Assembly: GCF_017308015.1 (NCBI RefSeq)
Contig: NZ_JAFKFW010000003.1
Coordinates: forward strand, 1 to 64,000
Direction of reading: 5' to 3'
Length of the DNA: 64,000 bases
From: Allobosea sp.
GTDB lineage: Bacteria > Pseudomonadota > Alphaproteobacteria > Rhizobiales > Beijerinckiaceae
Numbering within the stretch: position 1 is the stretch's first letter; each line of letters begins with the position of its first letter. Under the pieces are notes generated by a model. That model ran no database searches. It was given only the letters and a program-made list of their open reading frames with translations, and had not been told where the DNA came from. Of this stretch, positions 57,055 to 64,000 are shown piece after piece. A program made the position numbers and the translations under genes.

Positions 57055-57228
57055 GGGCAATCTCCTTGGAGCAGTCCAGTCGAAGCGTCGCGCAGCGGGT
57101 CTCGAAGCCGATTGGCGATAGCATGAACCTGATCCCGCGGGCCTGACCCGGCAATGGCCAGCGGATGAAAAGATCGTAATGTAGCGACAACGCGTTCGGC
57201 GCGATTCGGTTCGCCATCGGATTCCCTC

Positions 57229-58251
57229 ATGCAGAATTTGATCACCGATGTCCGCGGCCTGCTGGTCGGACAGGCGCAGGACGCGAGGGCGGCCACAGGC
57301 GTCACCGTGGCGGTCTTCGAACGACCGACCGTGGCCTCGGCCGCCGTGCTCGGCGGCGCACCTGGCACCCGCGATACCGCGCTGCTCATCCCGGAGATGA
57401 CCGTCGAGCATGTCGATGCCATCGTGCTCTCCGGCGGCTCGGCCTGGGGGCTCGGCGCTGCCGACGGCGTCATGCGCTGGCTGGCACAGGAAGGGCGCGG
57501 CTTTCCCGTCGGCGCGTTCCGCGTGCCGATCGTTCCGCAGGCGATCCTGTTCGACCTCATGAACGGCGGCGAGAAACCCTGGGCGCGCGGCGAAGGCGAA
57601 ACTCCCTATCCCCGACTGGGAGCCGAGGCTGCTTCAGCCGCTTCGGCCAATTTCGCGCTCGGCACGGCCGGCGCAGGCTTCGGCGCGACGACTGCCACTC
57701 TCAAGGGAGGAATCGGCTCGGCGAGCGCACGCGCCGCGACCGGGCAGGTCGTGGGCGCGCTCGTCGCGGTGAATGCGGTGGGCAGCGCCACGATCGGCGA
57801 CGGCCCGCATTTCTGGTCGGCGCCCTATGAGCGCGAAGGGGAATTCGGCGGCCGGGGCTGGCCCGCGGCGATCACGTCCGACGACACCGCCCTGCGCTTC
57901 AAGGGGGGCACCGGGCAGAACACCACGATCGCGCTCGTTGCGACCGATGCCGTGCTGACAAAGCCCCAGGCCCGCCGTCTCGCGCTCGCCGCCCATGACG
58001 GCCTCGCCCGTGCCTTGCGTCCCATCCATGCCCCGCTCGACGGCGACATCGTCTTCGCCGCGGCAACCGGCTATAGCGGCGCGCCTTCGGATGCCTTCGC
58101 GATGACCGAACTCTGCGCCACCGCCGCCGACGTCCTGGCCCGCGCGGTGGCGCGCGGCGTCCATGCGGCGACCGCCCTGCCCTTCGACGGTGCGACGCCC
58201 GCCTGGCGGGACCGCTTCGGCACCGCGGCCGACGGTCACGGACGTGCCTGA
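57229..58251 (+). CDS. P1 family peptidase (DmpA-like)
   Basis: A 340-residue Ntn-hydrolase of family P1/S58. It opens NLITDVRGLLVGQAQDARAA and contains AIVLSGGSAWGLGAADGVMR near residue 65. Members self-cleave before a Ser or Thr and act on N-terminal amino acids, some on D- or beta-amino acids. The exact self-cleavage site is not clear by eye. It diverges from the Spy/CpxP-like gene. No signal peptide is visible. Confidence 0.88.
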   Translation: MQNLITDVRGLLVGQAQDARAATGVTVAVFERPTVASAAVLGGAPGTRDTALLIPEMTVEHVDAIVLSGGSAWGLGAADGVMRWLAQEGRGFPVGAFRVPIVPQAILFDLMNGGEKPWARGEGETPYPRLGAEAASAASANFALGTAGAGFGATTATLKGGIGSASARAATGQVVGALVAVNAVGSATIGDGPHFWSAPYEREGEFGGRGWPAAITSDDTALRFKGGTGQNTTIALVATDAVLTKPQARRLALAAHDGLARALRPIHAPLDGDIVFAAATGYSGAPSDAFAMTELCATAADVLARAVARGVHAATALPFDGATPAWRDRFGTAADGHGRA

Positions 58252-58344
58252 CGTTAGCGAAGCAGTTTACCAAGCATAAAGCCCGCGTCCTTAAACTGGC
58301 TGCCTAGGTTTCTGCCCGCAAGGACGGACAACCGGGGGAGTTAC

Positions 58345-58659
58345 ATGCGCGAGATCGGCTTCGGCCTGATCTGCGGCTTCGCGATGGCGGTAGCCGCGCT
58401 CCTGATCGCAGCCTGGCCTGTACCGGGACGGCCGATCGCCGCCTTTTTTCCCGCTGGAACCTCGTCAGCCGATATCGCGCAAGCCGTCGCCGGGGCGAGC
58501 GGCAGCCTCCTGCAGATCGATGCCGGTGCTGCCGTCGCTTTCACGACGGGCGAGCGCGACGGCTTCGTCTCGTCCCTTTACGGAGCGGGAGCCTGGCTCG
58601 TCATCGATGCCGCCTTTGCCAGGCTCTGCACCGGGAGCACTGCAGGGAGCAGTCGATGA
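58345..58659 (+). CDS. small membrane-anchored protein of unknown function
   Basis: A 104-residue protein. One transmembrane helix ([20 protein letters not shown]) is followed by a short exported domain ([20 protein letters not shown], then [20 protein letters not shown]). No family is recognised. GGGGGAG lies eight bases before the ATG. Its stop overlaps the chemoreceptor start (ATGA), so the two are translationally coupled and probably work together. Confidence 0.75.
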   Translation: MREIGFGLICGFAMAVAALLIAAWPVPGRPIAAFFPAGTSSADIAQAVAGASGSLLQIDAGAAVAFTTGERDGFVSSLYGAGAWLVIDAAFARLCTGSTAGSSR

Positions 58660-60116
58660 ACGCCACCGCACGCTTTCGCGAGCGCTTCTCCCGTCTTCTG
58701 ATCGCGATCCTCTGGATCAATGCCGCGGTACTCGCCTTAGGGACGCCCACATCCTCGCCGCTGCATAGCCCCGCGATCGCGCTGGCAGGCATCGGCCTGG
58801 CCGCTCTCGGGACGATGGTCTGGCGCATCGACCGCATCGGCTGGTTGACGCGCCAGTTTTCCAGCATCGTGACCATGGGCCAGGTGATGTTGCTGGTCTA
58901 TGCCTATGCCGGCCATCCCTACCAGTCCGACATGCACATGTACTTCTTCGCCATGCTGGCCGTGCTCGCCGGCTGGCTGGACTGGCGTATCTTTCTTCCG
59001 GCCGCCCTCGCGATCGTCATTCACCATCTCGCGTTCGGCCTGCTCATGCCGATCGGGGTGTTCTTCAACGGCAACCAGATCGATCGGGTGCTGCTGCATG
59101 GCCTGATCGTCGCCGTCCAATCGGTGGCACTGAGCTGGCTGGTCTGGGCACTGCATCAGTCGCTCGAAACATCGGAACGCGAGCGCCACGAGGCCGACGC
59201 AGCCCGCGCCGCCGCGGATGGAGCGCGGCGCGACCTGGCCAAAACCATGGAGAGGAGCGCGCTCGTCCGTCGCCAGGTGCTGCACACCGTCGCAGACGAC
59301 TTCGAACGCGAGATCGCCGGCATCGCCCGCGACGTCATCGCGTCCGTGCGCTCCTTGCGCGTTGCGTCGCAGCAGATGAAAAGCGGAGCGCTCGAGGTTT
59401 GCGAACGCACCGGCGCGGCCTCGGAAGCCTCGCGCCAGACCTCCTCGAATGTCGTCGCCGCCACGCAGGAAACGACGGAACTGGCCCATTCCTTCGCCGA
59501 GGTCGATCGCCAGGTCGCGGAAACCACGCGGGTCGTCGGTGAAACGACGCGGCAGGCCCGCGCAGTGCTCGACACCGTCGGCGAATTGTCGCGCAAGGCC
59601 GGTCAGATCGGCGACATCACCGATGCGATCTCGACCATCGCCAAGCACACCAACCTGCTCGCGCTGAACGCCTCGATCGAGGCTGCCCGCCTCGGCCGCT
59701 CCGGCGGCGGCTTCACCATCGTCGCCCAGGAGATCAAGTCCCTCGCCAATCAGACCTGGCGCGCGACCGAGGAGATCCAGAGCCAGATCGGCGCGATCCG
59801 CGACTCCAGCACCGAGGCGATCGACGCGATCGACGCCATGAACACGACGGTCGGCTCGCTCAACCAGATTTCCGGCAATGTCGCGACCGTGGTCGAGCAG
59901 CAGAACGCCGCTACGGCAAATATCGCCCAGATCATCCGCCGCGCAGCCGACGAAACCGTTTTCGCGGCCGGCCATATCGATGTGGTCAGCCGCATCGCCT
60001 CGGAAACCGACGAGGCCGCGAGCCATGTCGCCGAATCCGCCGACAAGCTCTCGCGCCAGTCGGCCCTTCTCGATGCCGAGGTTGCCCAGTTCCTCGGCCG
60101 CATCCGCGCCGCCTGA
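58656..60116 (+). CDS. membrane chemoreceptor with multi-helix N-terminal sensor
   Basis: A 486-residue receptor. The first 170 residues hold six predicted helices with the motif [20 protein letters not shown] and [15 protein letters not shown], a histidine-rich membrane sensor seen in other alphaproteobacterial receptors. The C-terminal signalling domain has [20 protein letters not shown] and [20 protein letters not shown]. No large periplasmic ligand domain is present. It starts inside the stop of the small membrane protein and is followed by ATP12. Confidence 0.92.
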   Translation: MNATARFRERFSRLLIAILWINAAVLALGTPTSSPLHSPAIALAGIGLAALGTMVWRIDRIGWLTRQFSSIVTMGQVMLLVYAYAGHPYQSDMHMYFFAMLAVLAGWLDWRIFLPAALAIVIHHLAFGLLMPIGVFFNGNQIDRVLLHGLIVAVQSVALSWLVWALHQSLETSERERHEADAARAAADGARRDLAKTMERSALVRRQVLHTVADDFEREIAGIARDVIASVRSLRVASQQMKSGALEVCERTGAASEASRQTSSNVVAATQETTELAHSFAEVDRQVAETTRVVGETTRQARAVLDTVGELSRKAGQIGDITDAISTIAKHTNLLALNASIEAARLGRSGGGFTIVAQEIKSLANQTWRATEEIQSQIGAIRDSSTEAIDAIDAMNTTVGSLNQISGNVATVVEQQNAATANIAQIIRRAADETVFAAGHIDVVSRIASETDEAASHVAESADKLSRQSALLDAEVAQFLGRIRAA

Positions 60117-60159
60117 ACGGTGGTTTCCCTGCCGGCCGCGAATGCGCTATGGCGGGGCG

Positions 60160-60948
60160 ATGTCCACCGACGATTTCCTCGCCCGTTTCGGCTCCCCCGG
60201 CGCCAGTCAGCCGGATCCGGTCGCCGCCGCCCAGCAGGCGATGCGCCCCCCCCTGCCCGCGCGCTTCTACAAGGAGACCGGCGTGCTGGAGCGCGACGGC
60301 CTCTTCCATGTCGCTCTCGACGGCAAGACCGCACGAACCCCGGCCCGCAAACCGCTCGCCGTCGGCTCCCGTCCCGTTGCCGAAGCGCTCGCCGCTGAAT
60401 GGCAGGCGCAGGCCGAGCGGATCGACCCTGCCCAGATGCCGCTGACCCGGCTTGTCAATTCGGCTCTCGACGGCGTCGAGGACCAGCAGGAAGCCGTCCG
60501 CGCCGAGATCGTCCGCTATGCCGGTTCCGATGCGCTCTGCTACCGGGCTGGAGAACCCGAGGCCCTCGTCGAACGGCAGAACCGGGTCTGGCAGCCGATC
60601 CTCGGCGATATCGAAGCTCTGATCGGCGCCCGCTTCCTGCTGGCAGAGGGCGTGGTTTTCACCGAACAGCCGGAAGGAACGCTCGCCGCCGTGACCCGGC
60701 AGGTCGAGACCATACCGGCCCCGCTGGCGCTGGCCGGGGCCCATAACGTCATGACGCTGACCGGCTCGGCCATCCTGGCGCTGGCGCTGGCGAACGGGTT
60801 GATCGGCCCGGATGCGGCCTGGGATGCCGCCCATCTCGACGAGGATTACCAGATCGGCATCTGGGGCCAGGACGAGGAAGCGGCCGAGCGCCGCATCGTC
60901 CGCCGCCGCGAATTCGACGCCGCCGTGCTTTTGCTTCTGAAGGGTTAG
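60160..60948 (+). CDS. ATP12 family F1-ATPase assembly chaperone
   Basis: A 262-residue protein of the ATP12 family, which in mitochondria assists assembly of the F1 alpha subunit. Signatures are RFYKETGVLERDGLFHVALD, MPLTRLVNSALDGVEDQQEA, and the C-terminal DAAHLDEDYQIGIWGQDEEA. ATG 60160 begins MSTDDFLARFGSPGASQPDP. The frame upstream of that overlaps the chemoreceptor gene, so it is rejected. Confidence 0.94.
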   Translation: MSTDDFLARFGSPGASQPDPVAAAQQAMRPPLPARFYKETGVLERDGLFHVALDGKTARTPARKPLAVGSRPVAEALAAEWQAQAERIDPAQMPLTRLVNSALDGVEDQQEAVRAEIVRYAGSDALCYRAGEPEALVERQNRVWQPILGDIEALIGARFLLAEGVVFTEQPEGTLAAVTRQVETIPAPLALAGAHNVMTLTGSAILALALANGLIGPDAAWDAAHLDEDYQIGIWGQDEEAAERRIVRRREFDAAVLLLLKG

Positions 60949-61175
60949 GGCATTTGGGAGTGAAATAGTCCCGGTTGGCATGAAGAAAATGCGATACGGC
61001 AGCAGTCCGGGCAGTCGCTGTGATCGCGCTTCGACCGCCCCCGCCGGCAAGGCCCACTTTCCTGTCGCTCCGCATGATTGCGGTTCCGGCTTCCGCGAAC
61101 GTCGTAATGGACTCGAAGCGCCTCGCCGCTTAAGCCGGCTCTGAGACGCGATTTTTCCGCCGGGAGCCTGCCGCC

Positions 61176-62705
61176 ATGAAGGACATCCTCGAACAGCTCG
61201 AATCCCGGCGCGATGGCGCCCGCAAGGGCGGCGGCGAGCGCCGCATCGAGGCGCAGCACAAGCGCGGCAAGCTGACGGCGCGCGAGCGCATCGAGCTGTT
61301 GCTCGACAAGGACTCCTTCGAGGAGTTCGACATGTTCGTGCAGCACCGCGCCGTCGATTTCGGCATGGACAAGGCCGAGAAGATCCCCGGCGACGGCGTC
61401 GTCACCGGCTGGGGCACGGTCAACGGCCGCACCGTCTTCGTCTTCTCGAAAGACTTCACCGTCTTCGGCGGCTCGCTCTCCGAGACCCACGCCCAGAAGA
61501 TCATCAAGATCCAGGACATGGCGCTGAAGATGCGCGCGCCGATCGTCGGCCTGTTCGATGCCGGCGGCGCCCGCATCCAGGAGGGTGTCGCGGCGCTCGG
61601 CGGCTATGGCGAGGTCTTCAAGCGCAACGTTCAGGCGTCCGGCGTCATCCCGCAAATCTCGGTGATCATGGGTCCCTGCGCCGGCGGCGATGTCTATTCG
61701 CCCGCGATGACCGACTTCATCTTCATGGTCCGCGACACCTCCTACATGTTCGTCACCGGCCCGGAGGTGGTGAAGACCGTCACCAACGAGACCGTGACCT
61801 CCGAGGAGCTCGGCGGCGCCAAGGTCCACACCTCCAAGTCATCCGTCGCCGACGGCTCCTTCGAGAACGATGTCGAGGCGCTGCTGCAGGTGCGCCGCCT
61901 GCTCGACTTCCTCCCGGCCAACAACACGGCAGGCGTGCCGGAATGGCCGTCCTTCGACGTGCCCGATCGCGTCGACATGAGCCTCGACACGCTCGTCCCC
62001 GACAATCCGAACAAGCCCTACGACATCAAGGAGCTGATCCTGAAGACGGTCGACGAGGGCGACTTCTTCGAGATCCAGGCGGCCTATGCCGGCAATATCG
62101 TCACCGGCTTCGGCCGCATCGAGGGCCGCACTGTCGGCATCGTCGCCAACCAGCCGATGGTGCTGGCCGGCGTGCTCGATTCCGACGCCTCGCGCAAGGC
62201 GGCGCGCTTCGTGCGCTATTGCGACGCATTCGAGATCCCGATCGTCTCGCTGGTCGACGTCCCCGGCTTCCTGCCCGGCACGGCGCAGGAATATGGCGGC
62301 CTGATCAAGCACGGCGCCAAGCTGCTCTTCGCCTATAGCGAATGCACGGTGCCGCTGGTCACGATCATCACGCGCAAGGCCTTCGGCGGAGCCTATGACG
62401 TGATGGCCTCCAAGCATATCGGCGCCGACGTGAACTATGCCTGGCCTACCGCGCAGATCGCGGTGATGGGCGCCAAGGGCGCGGTCGAGATCATCTTCCG
62501 CGGCGGCGATGCCGAGACCATCGCGCGCCAGACCAAGGAATACGAGGACCGCTTCATGTCTCCCTTCGTCGCGGCCGAGCGCGGCTATATCGACGAGGTG
62601 ATCATGCCGCACTCGACCCGTCGCCGCATCGCCCGCGCGCTCGCCATGCTCAGGACCAAGAGCGTCGAGCGGCCCTGGCGCAAGCACGACAACATCCCTC
62701 TCTAA
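61176..62705 (+). CDS. pccB: propionyl-CoA carboxylase-type beta subunit
   Basis: A 509-residue carboxyltransferase subunit. Acyl-CoA and biotin sites appear in [40 protein letters not shown] and [20 protein letters not shown], and [20 protein letters not shown] closes the second crotonase-like half. The match is closest to PccB; acetyl- or methylcrotonyl-CoA carboxylases are alternatives. The alpha subunit with biotin is not in the window. The start [20 protein letters not shown] has CCGGGAG upstream. Confidence 0.93.
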   Translation: MKDILEQLESRRDGARKGGGERRIEAQHKRGKLTARERIELLLDKDSFEEFDMFVQHRAVDFGMDKAEKIPGDGVVTGWGTVNGRTVFVFSKDFTVFGGSLSETHAQKIIKIQDMALKMRAPIVGLFDAGGARIQEGVAALGGYGEVFKRNVQASGVIPQISVIMGPCAGGDVYSPAMTDFIFMVRDTSYMFVTGPEVVKTVTNETVTSEELGGAKVHTSKSSVADGSFENDVEALLQVRRLLDFLPANNTAGVPEWPSFDVPDRVDMSLDTLVPDNPNKPYDIKELILKTVDEGDFFEIQAAYAGNIVTGFGRIEGRTVGIVANQPMVLAGVLDSDASRKAARFVRYCDAFEIPIVSLVDVPGFLPGTAQEYGGLIKHGAKLLFAYSECTVPLVTIITRKAFGGAYDVMASKHIGADVNYAWPTAQIAVMGAKGAVEIIFRGGDAETIARQTKEYEDRFMSPFVAAERGYIDEVIMPHSTRRRIARALAMLRTKSVERPWRKHDNIPL

Positions 62706-62731
62706 GGCGCACTCCCACCGCACCCCTGATC

Positions 62732-63481
62732 ATGCAGCCAAACTCCACGCCCCGGGCAAGCTCGGGCCGTCTTCTTCGCCTGCGCCTCGGGCTCCTGCGG
62801 CCGAAAGGGCTCGCGCTTGCCGCGCTGCTCCTCGGCGGTTCGTTGTTCGCTGCCTGGCTCGTGCTCTCGGCTCCGCTGGAACGCGCGCGCTACGACCACC
62901 TGATCGGCCAGCGACAGCTCGAGGACCTGAACCGGAATCTAGCAGCCGCAAAGGCCGAAACCGTATTTTTCGGGGACTCGCACGCGGTTTTCATGTCGGA
63001 GAAGGATCCCTTCTGCGGGAAGGCCGTACTCAATGCGGGGGTCGGCGGCATCACCACCACCGGCTATCGCGCCTTCATGGAGAAGCTTGCGCTCCCTTCC
63101 AGGATACCCATGGGTATCCTCAGCATCGGCACCAACAGCGCGCGGCGCAAATTCGTACCGCGCAATGTCTCGCGATTTGGCGTCGAAGCGGAAGCCATCA
63201 TCGCGAAATTGCTGAAGCGCACAGAGTTTCTGGTCGTATTTCCTCTCCCGCCCATCGCCGAAGACGTCATGCCGACCTTCGATCGCGCGGCCGTCGCCGG
63301 ATTCTCCGACAAGCTGGCGGCCCTGTGTCATCTCCCGCATTGCGCCTTCATCGACCCGTATCAGGCCATCCGCTCGGATGATCCCCTCGTCGCGCGTGCG
63401 GGAACGATGGAGCCCGACGGCGTTCATCTCCTCAATTATGCGAGAGCCCGGAGGGCCGCGGAGGAAGCGATCTGCCGCTGA
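62732..63481 (+). CDS. SGNH hydrolase-like membrane-anchored protein
   Basis: A 249-residue protein. One N-terminal transmembrane helix (ALAALLLGGSLFAAWLVLSA) is followed by an exported domain with SGNH landmarks: FFGDSHAVFMS (GDS), GVGGITTTGY (G), SIGTNSARRKF (N) and PDGVHLLNYARARR (DxxH). Family members deacetylate or trim sugars and lipids at the cell surface. It lies 26 bases after pccB, but a shared function is unlikely. Confidence 0.8.
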   Translation: MQPNSTPRASSGRLLRLRLGLLRPKGLALAALLLGGSLFAAWLVLSAPLERARYDHLIGQRQLEDLNRNLAAAKAETVFFGDSHAVFMSEKDPFCGKAVLNAGVGGITTTGYRAFMEKLALPSRIPMGILSIGTNSARRKFVPRNVSRFGVEAEAIIAKLLKRTEFLVVFPLPPIAEDVMPTFDRAAVAGFSDKLAALCHLPHCAFIDPYQAIRSDDPLVARAGTMEPDGVHLLNYARARRAAEEAICR

Positions 63482-63509
63482 AGCAAGGCAGGCCAGCGCA
63501 CGCGCAGCA

Positions 63510-64000
63510 TCAATCCAGCGTGCTGCGGAACCGCATCAGCGCGAGGCCGGCGTAAACCGGCACAAACAGGCCGAGATAAAATACCTCGTCGCCGATATCG
63601 CTCAAACCCGCGCCCTTCAGCATGATCGCCCGGATGATCCGCAGGAAATGCGTCAGCGGGAACAATTCGCCCAGTGCCTGTGCCCAGCCCGGCATGCCGG
63701 CGAAGGGGAACATGAAGCCGGACAGCATCAGCGACGGCAGGAAGAAGAAGAAGGTGAGCTGCATCGCCTGGAGCTGCGTGCGCGCCACCGTCGAGATCGT
63801 ATAGCCGAGCAGCACCAGCGCCAGCACGAAGATCAGCACGCAGGTCAGCAGCAGCCCGAGCCCGCCGAGGAACGGCACCGCGAAAAGCAGCTTCGCCGCC
63901 CCCAGCACGATCAGGACCTGCACGGCGCCGACGGCGAGATAGGGCAGCACCTTGCCGAGCATGATCTCGCCGGCCGTCGCCGGCATGGCGAGAAGGTTCT
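63510..64000 (-). CDS. ABC-2 type permease, N-terminus cut by window edge
   Basis: The C-terminal 163 residues of a membrane permease. Several helices are visible (VGAVQVLIVLGAAKLLFAVP, LTCVLIFVLALVLLGYTIST, FFFLPSLMLSGFMFPFAGMP) in the pattern of ABC-2 type exporters such as YhhJ. These form drug or polysaccharide exporters with an ATPase and a membrane-fusion protein, which would lie beyond the right edge. Frame and stop are clear. Confidence 0.88.
   Translation of the reverse strand, partial: NLLAMPATAGEIMLGKVLPYLAVGAVQVLIVLGAAKLLFAVPFLGGLGLLLTCVLIFVLALVLLGYTISTVARTQLQAMQLTFFFFLPSLMLSGFMFPFAGMPGWAQALGELFPLTHFLRIIRAIMLKGAGLSDIGDEVFYLGLFVPVYAGLALMRFRSTLD

Overview
The window is a continuous stretch of high-GC chromosome from an alphaproteobacterium, most likely Hyphomicrobiales and perhaps a Bosea-like genus. 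That placement is inferred from gene content (Usg, BcsS, the small DUF6867-like protein behind a liv operon, ATP12, a form II cox cluster) and from the dispersed palindromic repeats. No 16S or other decisive marker is present. About 66 genes are supported; two are cut by the window ends (gpt at the left, an ABC-2 type permease at the right). I see no rRNA, tRNA, CRISPR array, prophage or insertion sequence.

Layout. 1-7.9 kb: gpt (partial), a cytosolic PAS-PAS chemoreceptor, a molybdopterin-binding domain protein, an FkbM methyltransferase, a GAF/HD-GYP c-di-GMP phosphodiesterase, map-radC, and a DUF488 protein. 8.0-12.2 kb: a four-gene Anbu cluster (circularly permuted ATP-grasp, alpha-E, transglutaminase fold, proteasome-like Anbu protease), followed 30 bases later by a GGDEF/EAL protein. 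14.5-16.4 kb: ExoD, Usg, BcsS. 16.4-28.9 kb: a large molybdenum hydroxylase (form II cox-like) locus on the minus strand: coxS, coxL, coxM, an HNH endonuclease gene of foreign composition, a MoxR ATPase, an NTF2-like protein, a VWA protein, XdhC N-domain, LysE, XdhC C-domain, and a MoeA/MocA-like fusion. A globin-like chemoreceptor on the plus strand and coxG lie at its upstream end.

29-37.7 kb: the two aconitase X subunits, a flavin reductase, and a complete branched-chain amino acid ABC transporter operon (livHMGF, DUF6867-like, livK) ending in a strong terminator. 37.9-39.5 kb: a secreted 505-residue protein I cannot assign. 39.8-48.2 kb: metabolic genes (RBBP9-like hydrolase, purB, rpe, GST, a BASS-type transporter, a DadA-like oxidoreductase, an M19 dipeptidase, trmJ) with two kinds of palindromic intergenic repeat. 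48.3-53.1 kb: a TonB-dependent heme-type receptor, a Tat-exported amine oxidase-like flavoprotein, and a MarR-GNAT fusion. 53.3-57.1 kb: murI, rpsD and several small exported or membrane proteins (His-rich, PsiF-like, Spy/CpxP-like, a 50-residue membrane protein). 57.2-64 kb: P1 peptidase, a small membrane protein overlapping a membrane chemoreceptor, ATP12, a propionyl-CoA carboxylase-type beta subunit, an SGNH-like protein, and the partial permease.

The best candidate for a poorly understood system is the Anbu cluster. Its ATP-grasp/alpha-E pair suggests peptide or amide bond formation, Anbu keeps its catalytic threonine, and the transglutaminase-fold member appears to have lost its nucleophilic cysteine. 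Second are the HNH gene placed inside the cox operon, the globin-like chemoreceptor whose proximal histidine position is glutamate, and the unassigned secreted protein.
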